Of a stretch of DNA of 64,000 nt, positions 45,386-57,050 are shown in pieces (position 1 is the stretch's first letter; each line of letters begins with the position of its first letter). The notes under the pieces are model-generated. The model was not told the origin of the DNA and did no database searches. It saw only the letters and a list, made by a program, of their open reading frames with translations. The translations under genes and the position numbers were made by a program. Where the stretch lies: positions 4,679,875 through 4,743,874 of the forward strand of contig NC_133300.1 of the NCBI RefSeq assembly GCF_005239225.2. Reading direction: 5' to 3'. Origin of the DNA: Populus alba (lineage: Eukaryota > Streptophyta > Magnoliopsida > Malpighiales > Salicaceae).

Positions 45386-45444
45386 ATTACAGGTCATCCA
45401 TAAGTTCTCAACAATAGTATTAAAGAGTTCATATGCATGACTTC
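45386..45444 (+). repeat. 59-bp segment also present at 40-98
   Basis: Both copies read attacaggtcatcca...catgcatgacttc (shortened) with about seven differences. The flanks differ. Confidence 0.6.
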
Positions 45445-46130
45445 AAATTAATATATTTTAAGTATTTTTAAATTATTTTAATATATTGATATTAAAAATA
45501 ATTTAAAAAAAAAAAAAAATAATTAATATATATATAATTTTCAAAAAGCAATTACAACCACTTTTGTAGTTTCTGTCTCAAATTCTCATGTGGGCCTTTT
45601 TCAGCTTGTTACCTGTTTTTAGTCTGAAGTTTTTGTTACGTCGTTTACTTGGCCCCATAGATACAAAGGACTTTAAGGCAAGTTGTTCTTCAATGAATTT
45701 ATTAGCCATGGACAGGAACCTCACTCATCCAACAGGCTTGGAAAACGTATGCATTTGCATGAGCGGTGGGCCCTACACGTGCCCGTTTGATAGCATGTTT
45801 TTGTCTTTCATGAAGGATGTCCCCTTTTGGTATTGCCTTGACTGTATCAATCTTAGTTTTTTGCCGATTTTGTTTTCCTATGAACTGCGGTTCCCTCCGC
45901 GCATGATTTCATATCAAAATTGTTTGGAAATACGGTTTAAACAGTTGTTTTTAAAAAAATTAATTTTTTTTTAAATTTAATATGATTTGAATATTTTGGA
46001 TCGTTTTGATGTTCTGATGTCAAAAATAATTTTTTAATAATTAAAAAAATATTATTAACTTGTATTTCAATACGAAAAATTATTTTAAAAAACAATTACT
46101 ATCATACTAACAAATATACTCGTAAAAGTA
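45445..46130. mobile_element. Two AT-rich MITE-like repeats around ordinary sequence
   Basis: One copy is at about 45450-45560 and a second at about 45915-46130 (tgtttggaaatacggttta ... aaacaattactatcatac). Between them is a 128-codon frame (45588-45974) without domain signature. Confidence 0.4.
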
Positions 46131-49016
46131 CTGCAATGCTGTTTGTGCAGTCCCTCTGTGTATTTTTATTCGTTGCTGTAAACAGTGGTTGAAATCCTTG
46201 AACTAATAAAATTCTGTGTAATGTGCTGAAAGACAGAAGAATATTGGCAATTAAACGAATCCCAAAAATAGTTCTCCTCCACGAGAAGCTAATCAGCTAA
46301 GATGTAACTCAATTCCTACCTCGCCTATGCAATCAAAATCAGCTAAGAATATTTTTTTTTAAAAAAGTAAATTAATTAATAAATATTATATTATATTTAT
46401 AGATATACATTAAAAATTAATTCAAAATAAATATATCAACTCATATAAAACAAAATTAATTTAAAAATACTTTTAACATAAAAAAAACTTACATTATAAC
46501 CATTCTTTTTAAGTTTTCAAAATAACAAAATTAAGTTCAGTTACATAATAATTGTAAATTTTTCAAATGAAATTCATGATAAAATACACATTAATTCATC
46601 AAAACTCATTTTACGCACTCATTACCATATAACATGTTGTATATAATGCATGGATATGGATCAACATTGATAGTTTAAGTTTATCATGATAAATCATTTT
46701 TAAAACAAAAAAAATAGTTTTTTTTCTTCTTTTTTAAAACCAACTTTTAATTTTACAAATATCAATATTTATTCACTGACAACAATTGAAATATTTGCTT
46801 GTTCATCTCATGAAAAAATTTAATTCCATACCTTTATTAATTTAATTAAAAAATAATATAACTTTTAATTAATTCAAAACAATTAAATTAATACCTATTA
46901 TTCAAAAATAATTAAGGGGGCAATTTCCCCCTTAATATCCTATGTGGCTCTGCCACTGACCACAATGGCTTTTATCTGAAGCCACCAGGGTGAATGGAGG
47001 AGCATTGAGGGTTCGTTTTACTTACACCAACCCTGTTAAATCTTCTATAAAGAAACCTTCAAGCTTTGCATCGAACATTACATAAACTGAAATTCTTAAC
47101 AATTCTTAATTTGTTGAAGAATCATATGAATTTAATAATTAAAGTTATTAGATAAGGTTTTAACATTATTTTATGTTTAATTTTTATTAAACAAATAAAA
47201 ATAATAAAATTTAAACTTGTAATCATTTAATAGCAAGATTTTAATATCACGTTAAGAAATTATTTTAACTCAATAATTTAAATTATATTTATATATCTTA
47301 AAATATAATTAATATTTTTCCCTACACTAGCACTGTTCTTATTCCATGATAACCGACTGTTCCTATTCCTTGTTCCAATCAAGATCAATGGGGTCTTTTC
47401 AATTATCTGGAACTAAGGAAAAGTAAAACCACCCTCCTTTTCCTCATATGTGAGAGGGCCAGTTGGATAGGAAAGGTTGCTTGTTGGCTACCAGTTGGAT
47501 AGGAACACGAATTATTTGCTAATATTGCTAGTATTAGACGATACTAGCCGTACCTTTACAGATGATTTGTGGATACAGTCACTCACATTCATTTCCATAT
47601 TCCATGCATGGGTGCTTGCTCTTGTTTCCTTTTCACACATTGAAATCTCACAAGAATCTACGTACCTTTGACTCCTAGAGCTAAATTAGTATGAACAGAA
47701 GGATGCATTCACATTTTTCACTGTACATATATACAACACTCTTGGCATTCATTCCACATGTAGCTAGCAGCAAGCAAGTGGACGATGTTGGATTAATAGT
47801 TATGTGTAGGAATATTACTCATTTGCGTGTGTTTTGACCCTACAAAATTCAATAATGCGAATTAGAGCTGAATCTGAATTTTACTTCTTGAAGAGAATGA
47901 GAGTTACGATGTTTAAATATGTTAATATATGAACATTCAAATCCTCCTTCACTCAATGGATTCAATTGATCTATCTGTATATATTTATACTTAAAGTCTT
48001 GATGTATGATAATTCACAATACGAATGTACTTTACGTCAAAAACTTAAAAGAAAAGTATATTTCTTTTTGTAAAAATAAAAGGGGTTGGAAGTAATGCAA
48101 TTAGGTCTATGTAGCCGATTGATTGATGTACGTTTACAAGTATTACAAACATACAACTTAGCTAAGTACAGTGTGACCTATAATTCACTATAAAAAAAAC
48201 TTTGTATGTCAATAACTTTTAAGAAAATTACATTATTTTTTTATTATCCTTAAAATATATTACGCTAGATCACATGTTTCTCTTTAAGGTTTTTTTATTA
48301 GAGAACTTAATTTCAATTGATGTAGATCCAAGAATATCTATAAATATCGTTGTAGTTTGTAGTTTATAAACAATATTGCATTAAAACAAGGGCAGCGAAA
48401 TGATTGATAGGTTGAGGGTGTGGATCCAACACCCTCGTGGTATAATTAATAAATAGATATTATTAAAAATTACTGATATCCCTGGAGTGACCAGGATTTA
48501 CTAGAAATACACATTATTTAACTATAATTTCACATATAATGAAATAAAATTCATGATTCTTGTGAATATAGATACAGTATTGCTGAACAACATTGAATTT
48601 GTGTATTTTTCTTGTATAATATCCATCATTATTGTTTCAGGTTTCAAAAAAAATATCAAATAAAAATTTGAATAGATGTTGATTCTTGTTTGAACAAATG
48701 CGTATTTAGTTTCTGTTGATATCCGAACTTGTCTACAAAGGATATTCCCCAATTTTACCAAAAATAGTAGCATCGATGTATTTTAGTATGTATGAAGGGT
48801 AGTTAATCGGTATGGCTACAATTTTTAGCACCAAGAAAGAAGTACAACGTAGTAAATGAGGGCACCAAGATAGAGGATAAACAAGTACTGAACGATCGTA
48901 TTTATTTCTAACATAGCAATAATGACTACAGTAACAGAAAGGCAACGAGACATCCTTCCCTGTACCAAAACATGAACAAGCAATTTTTTCTCACATTCAT
49001 ATATAGCAACAAAATC
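46131..49016. other. No recognised gene; downstream of the NAC gene
   Basis: AT-rich sequence with only short chance frames. The last part before 49017 is the 3' flank of the minus-strand NAC gene. Confidence 0.5.
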
Positions 49017-50172
49017 CTAGTTTGTCCAAGACCAAAGACTAGGAAATGGGTGCCCATCACTGGACTCTAACTTCTCTTGCTGCTCCACATAATAGTGACC
49101 ACTACTAGTACTCGGTGGCGCCGGTAGATAAGGATCATATGGAGACGGTGGTGACTGCTGCATATTGTTCCATTGATAATAGGATTCATGATCATATCCT
49201 TCATAATTTGTTGGCCGTGATGAGGTCTGTTCCTGTTGCTGTTGCCCACCGACAAAAATGGTCGAACTTCCGGCTTCGAAATCATTCCTCGATGAATATT
49301 GTTTCCTCATACTCTCCATCTCTTCCTGCACGCTTGGTTTCCCCTTGTGCTTGATCTTGCAAAGCCTCCAGTCCTAACAAAATGGTAGTACAAATGAAAC
49401 AAACATAAGAAGATGCATATAATTAATCAAGACTAATTAACTTAGAACTGTGCACGCAAAAAAATAAAAACCAGTACCGTGGTTCTTGATTCAAGGCTGT
49501 ATTCATACATAATCCAGTTAGTCTTGACGGCATTATTGCGATTTCTTTCATTGTCCTTGAACCTATGGAATGTTAAAGGCCTCTTGTTCCCAACAAGAAG
49601 TTGATCATCGTTATTAGCATGTATTTTCTTGACATGGCTCGTAGCTTTCCACCATCCTCGACCGAGTACTTCCCTCGAATAGTTTGTCTCCCTCGTACAA
49701 TAGTAGTATCTCTCACCATTGCTTAAAGGAGCGGTTTGATTCCCTGCATGGAACAATTTTGTTATAGAGATCTGACTTAAGCAGTCAGATATCATAGTAA
49801 GGTAGAAAATACCATAAACTCAACATTGATACTGTAAATTTCAATGGATGGACAAGATCATGGAATATGATATTAACCCTCTAAACTTGAACCCTAGAAA
49901 ATATATAGTATACATGCAAAAAAGCTTGAAAAATTCATTTCCACTATACCATTATTACAGAGAAAATGGAAGAGAAATCACGAGCCCTACATGCAGTAGA
50001 ACAAAGAAATACATAGTGCAAATTACGCACATTCAAGATCCTGTGGTTCACGCTCGTAAACATTTGTTTCGAGAATGAAATGAAGTGGCATTTCTTGGCC
50101 AGAAGCTTTTCTGTCTAGGAATTGGATGAGCTCTTCATCAGTGGGATTGAACCTGAACCCTTGCGGCACCAT
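49017..50172 (-). CDS. NAC-domain transcription factor, three exons
   Basis: Exons on the minus strand: 50031-50172, 49478-49743 and 49017-49373. Introns are 287 and 104 bp; donors GTGCGT and GTACTG, acceptors TGCAG and GTTAG. The reading frame stays open across both joins and gives 254 residues. The N-terminal NAC domain shows GFRFNPTDEEL (5-15), the linker VYEREPQDLEW (38-48), GERYYYCTR (57-65), WWKATSHVKKI (78-88), the LVGNKRPLTF part (97-106) and VKTNWIMYEYSL (120-131). NAC proteins bind DNA as dimers in the nucleus. The tail (137-254) is rich in Gln, Ser, Pro and Tyr, as expected for an activation region. The domain is somewhat unusual: FNPTDEE rather than FHPTDEE, and WWKAT followed by SH rather than GK. 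The phrase FLDRKAS resembles the XND1/NAC104 group, but this is a weak inference. No break is seen. Confidence 0.9.
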
Positions 50173-50250
50173 CTTCGAAGTATACAATGAAGTAGTTTCC
50201 CTTTCGTTTTAGAGAGCTAATTCTCTGAAAAATGGCCTCCAATGCTGCTT

Positions 50251-50260
50251 CTTTATATAG
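50251..50260 (-). promoter_or_regulatory. TATA box of the NAC gene
   Basis: CTATATAAAG on the minus strand lies about 80 bp upstream of the ATG at 50172. It supports the chosen start; the leader would be short. Confidence 0.7.
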
Positions 50261-50795
50261 AGCAAAGGGACTAAAAGGTAGATATAGCAAAATATTCAAA
50301 GAAGAAAACGCAAGCACAATTGATAATGACGACACCACTGGATATTATGCACTGTCCAAAAGATTGATAGATTTAATCAAAAATAATTAATAAAAAAAAC
50401 TCTCATTAATAATTTATAGATTATTGATGAGTCTATCAATAATAAATTTATTGATAGATTTACAGACGAACAAAACATGTCAAAAAAATTTACTCGTTTT
50501 ATTCTGTCAGTAACTCCATCGGTAAATTTAACATATCACTAACAGGAAAATCATATGTAACGTTATTAGTGTTTTTATTTGTCTGTCAGTATATCCATCG
50601 GTAAATATAATATATCACCGACAAAATGTCATCTATAATTATGTATGTGAGTTAATAGTAGCAGTGACATTTGCAGTAATTTTTTTCCAACTCTCTGTAA
50701 TATACCGACAATCTAGTTTCGTCAGTAACCTCATCGGTAATAGTAGCATTTGTAGTAATTCTTTTTCAACTGTCTAGAATATAATGATAGAGTTG

Positions 50796-50976
50796 TATTA
50801 TAGAATAGGATTCTAATATAGGATGTTGTAATCATTACAGTTACTTATGTATCTATCAAAATAGGATTCTAATATAGGATGTTGTGATCATTACAGTTAC
50901 TGCAGTGTTCTGCTGCCTCTATATAAATAAAAAGGTTGGCTAAGGCACAACCCAACACATTTCATTATTCTCAACT
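50796..50976 (+). repeat. 5' LTR of the Copia element
   Basis: The LTR contains a direct repeat of about 65 bp (taggattctaatataggatg occurs twice) and a TATA box at 50922-50929. Confidence 0.9.
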
Positions 50977-50988
50977 TGGTATCAGAGT
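50977..50988 (+). other. Copia primer-binding site
   Basis: TGGTATCAGAGT directly follows the LTR and matches the initiator tRNA-Met site (TGGTATCAGAGC) with one change. Confidence 0.9.
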
Positions 50989-51049
50989 CATAAAACCCTA
51001 AAATAAATTAAACCTACTTTTCTCACAGCCTCCCAGCCTCCCTTCTTCA

Positions 51050-54000
51050 ATGGAACAACCGCCACATACATCTTCAAATTCTACAGCACCAGCAGTCCAG
51101 CTTTCTTCTTCTCCGACAGTGCAGCCCTCTTCTCTTGCAGCGCCTCCTCTGCTTTCCTCTGCTGCGTCACCGCCTGGATTCTCCTCTGCCATGGCTGGTG
51201 AACGCCTCCTCTTGCAGCCCACGTCTGCTGCCTCTACTGCCGCAAGCATTATCTCCCTTTCTCACACTCATCAAGTCATCTCACTCAAATTAACAAACAC
51301 CAATTATTTATATTGGCGTATGCAAATGCTGCCTTATCTCCTAGGCCAAGGAGTTTTTGGTTTTGTTGATGGCTCCAACACATGTCCATCAACTCATGTT
51401 CTTGCCCGTGATGGTATCTCTCTTCAGGTAAATCCGCCTTTTCAAACCTGGAAACAACAGGACCAACTCATTCTAAGTGCTTTTCTTTCCTCCCTATCTA
51501 TGGAAGTTTTGCATCTTGTTGTTGGCTGTCAAAGTTCGTGTTCAGCTTGGGGCACTCTTGAGCGAGCTCTCGCTTCCACCTCCAACTCTCGTATTATGCA
51601 ACTTCATGGCTCTCTTCGGGATCTTCGACAGGGTGATGAATCAGTAACTTAATTTATGCAAAAAGAGAAGGTCTTATTTGATGAATTGGTCGCTGATGGT
51701 CGGCCAATTTCGCTTGCAGATTTCAATTTATATGTGTTTCATGGTCTTTGAGGAGAGTTTAAAGACTTAGTTACCAGTCTTATTACCAAGGCTGAACCTT
51801 TATCATATGCAGATCTTCACAGCCATCTCTTCACACATGAATTTCTTCAAAAATCTTCTACTGCTATACATGCTCCTCTGCTGCCCACACCCAGCATTCC
51901 ATCTTCTGCTCTTGTTGCGCAACGCCAAACTTTTGGCAATTCTGGCCGCAGCAGGGACCGCTTCAACGGTGGCTGGCGTCCCAACCAGTCCAATAGCAGA
52001 GACAACCGATTTGCTGGCTCCAGACCTGATCACCGCAGCTTCCAAAACTCCTCCTTTGGTGACAATAGGCAGGGCTCTTGGCAGCGTAATAGGGGGCAGA
52101 ATCCACGCTGCCAAGTTTTTCAGAATTTCGGCCATATAGCTCCCCATTGCCCTCAATTCCAGCAGCGAGGTTATGGCCAACAATCTATTGCCAACCTGGT
52201 GCAGCGCAATCTCTCCTCAACCGGTTCTGTTGATTGGTTTCCAGATACCGGTGCTAATCAACACGTCACACCTGATCTTGCCACCTTGACCGCTTCAGAA
52301 CCGTATCTTGGTAATGATAATTTGCATGTTGGTAATGGTAAGGGTCTTCCTATATCTCATCTTGGTTATACAAAAATATATACACCACATCATTCTTTCA
52401 CCTTATCTAATGTTCTTCATGTTCCTGCAATCACAAAACCTTTGCTCTCTTTTCATAAATTTTGTCTTGATAATAATGTTTATTTTGAATTTCACCCTCG
52501 TGTGTTTTATGTTAAGGATTTCAACACCCATGAAGTCCTTCTCTCAGGTCAGAGTAAAGATGGTCTCTATGCCCTGACCAAGTCTTCCATCACGTCAATT
52601 CCTCAAGCCTATTGGTCTCCCTATACTTCTGCCTCTGCCGATTTATGGCATCGTCGACTAGGTCATCCTACTTCACGTATTTTTCAATTGTTAATCTCGA
52701 AAAATAAGATCATTTGTAACAACAAACGTCTTAATTTTCAATGTCAAAGTTGTCCTTTAGGAAAATCATCGCGTTTGTCTTTAGGACCTACGGGTCATAA
52801 AACTTTTGCTCCACTTGAATTACTTTTTAGTGATGTATGGGGCTCTGCTTCTCTTTTTTCTTTAGATGGCTATCATTATTTTGTTATCTTTGTTGATGCT
52901 TATACTAAATATGTATGGTATTATCCTCTCGTTGCCAAGTCTGATGTTTACTCTGTTTTTCATCAATTTTAGACTCTTGTCGAACATCAATTTTCATTAA
53001 AAATAAAATTTGTTCAAACTGATTGGGGCGGTGAATACCGAAAACTATCCATATCTTTCAGACCATTGGTATTCATCATCGTCTGATTTGTCCCCACACT
53101 CATGAACAAAATAGAACAGTAGAGCGTCGTCATAGGCATATTGTGGAAACAAGTCTTACTCTTTTAGGGCAATGTAAAGCACCTTTTCGATTCTGGAATT
53201 ATGCTTTTGAAACCTCTCTTTATCTTATAAATCACATGCCTACTCCTATTCTTGCCCATCGCTCTCCGTTTGATTGTTTATTTCAACGATCTCCTAATTA
53301 TCATTTTTTGCGTACATTTAGGTGTCTCTGTTTTCCTTTTATGCGTCCATATAATAATCATAAATTGGATTTTCGTTCCTCTCCATGTGTGTTTTTTGGA
53401 TATAGTTCCTTGCATCTTGGTTATCGATGTCTTGACATTGCATCTCACCTTATTTATATTTCCCGTCATGTTCGTTTCCATGAACATGTGTTTTCATTTG
53501 ATAATTCTAAACATATTGCAAAGGTCTCCATAACAACCCCCGCCCCACCCGCTACTGTCACCCTTCTAAAATTGCTAAACCACCCCCGCCATCCACTTTC
53601 ACTAGCCACCCAAACAGCCCATAACACTCCGCTTTGCCACTCCAAACAGCCACCCGTCCACAGCCTCCACCCATCCCTTGGCTATCATCTCATGCTTGTT
53701 TATCTAACCCTTATGATGCAGGTTCAGATCATCAATTGGTCTCCTCTTCTCATGGTCTTGGGGCACTTTCTAGTCCCTCCTCTACTTCGCCCTCCCTGGC
53801 CAACACTCCTACAGCTTCAGTCTCTACTTCTAGCCCCTCCTCTGCTGACAGTCCTGTGCTTGAGGCTGCTTCTTTATCATCCTCTCCCGCTGGTCTGCAA
53901 CTTATGGTTGATTTGTCTTCTTATCAGCTGCCATAGGTCTCCTCGCTACAACCGTCTTCCCCTGCGTCTCCACCAACACACAACAGACATCCTATGACTC

Positions 54001-55622
54001 TTAGACCGCGGCAGCCAAAGACAACTAATCTGGTTGCTTCTACTGCCGTTACTTCTACCTCCACACGGGTACTGTATTCTCCCTCTTCTGAGCCTTTTGC
54101 ATTCTCTAATGCTGACCGGTATGCAGTTTGGCATGATGCTATGTGTGATGAGATCGCCGCTTTAAGCGAAAATCGCACTTGGTCTTTGGTTTCATTTCAT
54201 CCTTCGATGAACGTTGTTGGCAGTAGATAGGTATATCAAATCAAACATTGTGTTGATGGTAGTATTGAGCACTATAAAGCACGCCTTGTTGCTAGAGGTT
54301 TTACCCAACAGGAAGGTATTGATTATTCTGAAACCTTCAGTCCAGTTATTAAGCAGGCCATTGTCCGATTGGTTTTATCTATCGCGGTTTCGTGAAATTG
54401 GAAGATTCATCAGCTTAATATTCATAATGCCTTCCTCAATGGTGTTCTTATTGAAGAGGTCTACATGAAACAGCCTCCAGGTTTCGTTGACTCTTCTCTT
54501 CCATCTCATGTGTGCAGATTGCACAAATCATTGTATGGTTTGAAACAGGCACTGAGAGCATGGTACACTCGTCTAAGTGATTTTTTGCTCTCCATCGGTT
54601 TCCGAGCTTCCAAGGTTGACACCTCCCTGTTTATCTTATTTGATGGTACTAATATCTTTTATCTCCTGGTGTATGTTGATGATATTCTGCTCATAGGTAG
54701 CAACTCTACTATGCTTCATCACCTTATACAGTTACTCAGCTCTGAGTTCAAGCTTCGTGACTTAGGTGTTGTTCACTACTTTCTGGGTATTGAAGTTCAG
54801 TCTACCAGTATGGGTTTAATGTTGCGTCAACATAAATATATTCTTGACATCCTCACCCGAGCTGGTATGACTTCTTGCAAACCAGTTGATACTCTAGTCT
54901 CCCCTTCGAAAGTCATTTTATTACCGGATCATTCATTCTCTGATCCTACATGATTTCGTCAAATTATGGGTGCTCTTCAATAACTTACCTTCACCCGTCC
55001 AGATATATGCTTTGCTGTTAACAGGGTCTGTCAGTTTATGCATGCTCCTACAGATTCTCATTGGGCAACTGTCAAACGTATTTTACGCTATCTTAAAGGT
55101 ACGACATCTTATGGTTTCCATATCACTCCAGGCTCCTCTTTTGCTCTACATGGCTTTACCGATGCAGATTGGGCTGGTAGTATTAATGATCGCAAGTCTA
55201 CAGGTGGCTACCTTGTCTTTTTTGGTCAGACGCCGATTTCTTGAAAATCCGGCAAGCAACGCACTGTTGCTCGCTCCTCTACTGAGGCTGAGTATAAAGT
55301 CCTTATTGATGGTACCGCTGAAGTCATTTGGCTTCAATACTTGTTAACAGATTTGCAGGTTCCCTCAGTCTCTGCCCCTACCATTTGGTGTGATAATCTT
55401 GGTGCTACCTATCTCTTAGCAAATCCTATCTTCCATGCTCGTACTAAGCATGTTGAAGTGGATTATCACTTTATCCGTGACCATGTTGCCAAGAAAGAAA
55501 TTCAGATTCATTTTGTTCCCTCTCGGGATCAACTTGCCGATGTCTTCACTAAACCGCTTCCTGTTGCATCATTTATTGCTTTTCGATTCAAGCTTCGGGT
55601 TAATCCCCCGCCCTCAACTTGA
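51050..55622 (+). pseudogene. Copia gag-pol polyprotein, multiple stops and frameshifts
   Basis: Domains in order. Gag starts at 51050 and its zinc knuckle near 52110-52150 reads CQVF...GHIAPHC, with the second Cys changed to Phe. Protease: DTGA at about 52243. GAG-pre-integrase: LWHRRLGH then CQSCPLGK at about 52645-52765. Integrase: SDVWG, QTDWGGEYR and VERRHRHIVE. Reverse transcriptase: YGLKQALRAWY and YVDDILL at about 54530-54690. RNase H: TDADWAG, STEAEY and [12 protein letters not shown], ending 55622. In-frame stops: 51650, 51749, 52970, 54228, 54393, 54951, 54981, 55242. Frameshifts lie near 53050 and 53530-53630. Confidence 0.93.
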
Positions 55623-55628
55623 GGGGGC
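55616..55628 (+). other. Copia polypurine tract
   Basis: A purine-rich run (TTGAGGGGGC) lies just before the 3' LTR start at 55630. Confidence 0.8.
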
Positions 55629-55629
55629 A

Positions 55630-55809
55630 TATTATAGAATAGGATTCCAATATAGGATGTTATATCATTACAGTTACTCATGTATCTATCAGAATAGGAT
55701 TCTAATATAGGATGTTGTAATCATTACAGTTACTGCTGTGTTCTGCTGCCTCTATATAAATAGGAAGGTTAGCTAAGGCACAACCCAACACATTCCATTA
55801 TTCTCAACT
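55630..55809 (+). repeat. 3' LTR of the Copia element
   Basis: Matches the 5' LTR almost throughout, with a few substitutions and a small deletion near 55660. Confidence 0.9.
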
Positions 55810-55874
55810 AGTTTTGTCGTTGGTAACCCCGTCAATAATATTTTTTAAAAAATTAATAAAAATATATTTAACAG

Positions 55875-57050
55875 AAATAGAAAAAAATTCTCAAACATGT
55901 TCTTTTCTATGTGCATGACATCAAGGTCTTCTAATAATAAAGCTCCTATAAAATACTTTGCTCTACCCAATTACAAGTCAAACCAAAATTAGAAAATTTA
56001 TGCTTATAAATTGAAAACCAAACATAATGTCATCATACTCTAACACCATGTTATACAATTCTTCACCTGAAAAAAGCAGTGGTGCAATATCCCTTTCAAC
56101 TCTGCCAACAAAGAAGTCATTTTTGTTATTTCTTAATCATTGATCTGTTGACAAAAACCATTGGTGATAGTAAATATATATATATATATATATTACCACT
56201 ATTTGTTAGCATGAATGCCTTGTTATTTTTTATATAGTATGGACATGTTAGTTTTTCATGCATGCTCCAACTAAAAATCATTCCATAAGCTGGTAAATCA
56301 CTGATAGTCCACAACAAAGTTGCCTACAACGAAAAATTTTGTTTCCTCGATACATCATAAGTTAAAGCCCTAGATGACCACAACTACTTCAACTCATCAA
56401 TCAATAGTTGAAGATAAATATCTATATTTGAACCTAGACTATTAGAACCAAGTATGATCGTAGATAAAAAAAAAAAATAAACTTCAACCCCATACACTTC
56501 TCTGATTACAAGTTGTAAACCGTGAATATCATCAGCCAATAAGAATAAAGAGCGATGAATGACTTGGATGGATTGAATCTATCTATACATAATCTAATAT
56601 GCATGTTCCTTGTCTCCATTGAAAACTGAGGATGCACATTGTCAAAGTGCTTCTAGGCTTCATCATCGGAAGGGTGCATCATCACCCCATCCACCACATC
56701 ATATGATTGATGCCTTGTCATATGTTTAACAGTCTTTGGTGACATGAATAATCTCTACAGTCTAGGTGTGATTGAAAAGTATCTAAGTTTTCTATATACA
56801 ATAAGAGTCCTTCGCCTTCCATTCATAGGTTTATAATGAGAATGCTCACATGTTCTACACTAGGTCAACTCTACATTTTCCAGGTAGTACAACATGCAAA
56901 AGTTTGGACACATGTTAATTTTCTAGTATTCTAGGCCAAGAGGTTTCATCATGGACTCAGTAGTATAAAAGTTCTCTTTCAGCTTATTTTCTTTAAGTAA
57001 AAAGCTTCTTGCTCATTCAACAATTCTATCATAAGCGACCTCACTCAACT
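55875..57050 (-). pseudogene. TNP2-type CACTA transposase remnant
   Basis: Read on the minus strand from 57050 leftwards, these pieces of the plant TNP2 (Transposase_21) protein appear in order: MMKPLGLEY (about 56935), CPNFC, RTCEHSHYKP (about 56830), MSPKTVKHMTRHQSYDVVDG (about 56730), HPSDDEA, HPQFSMETRN (about 56630), LWTISDLPAYG (about 56305), LTCPYYIKNNKAF (about 56245), FSGEELYNMV (about 56060) and DLDVMHIEKNMFENF (about 55910). They change frame and carry many stops, and a TA microsatellite interrupts near 56174-56192. The catalytic frame is not usable. The C-terminal half lies beyond the Copia insertion or is lost. Confidence 0.85.

Larger units (their letters stand above)
50796..55809 (+). 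mobile_element. Ty1-copia element (Ale-like), 5.0 kb, degenerate
   Basis: LTRs of about 180 bp (50796-50976 and 55630-55809), a Met-tRNA primer site, one gag-pol region and a purine tract. The flanks are AGTTG (50791-50795) and AGTTT (55810-55814), a TSD with one difference. LTR ends read TATTATAG...CTCAACT rather than TG...CA, so the ends may have mutated or be off by a few bases. Size, short LTRs and domain order fit the Ale/Retrofit group (inference). Many stops show it is inactive. Confidence 0.93.
50345..57050 (-). mobile_element. Decayed CACTA (En/Spm) element split by Copia
   Basis: Left part (50345-50795) has subterminal-type repeats with CATCGGTAA and GTCAGTA words. Right of Copia (55810 on) the same unit resumes: AGTTT-TGTCGTTGGTAACC matches 50716-50735 (agtttcgtcagtaacctc). 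Further right is a TNP2-type transposase relic. No CACTA terminus is visible on either side, so the outer ends are approximate. The right edge coincides with the start of duplication copy 2. Confidence 0.7.

Noticed and set aside
45588..45974. 128-codon frame with several Cys
   Set aside because: No domain match that I recognise; it ends in an AT-rich MITE-like repeat and no splice structure is seen.
50138..50338. Frame overlapping the NAC start
   Set aside because: It is in another frame over the leader and first exon; the NAC frame has the domain and good splice joins.
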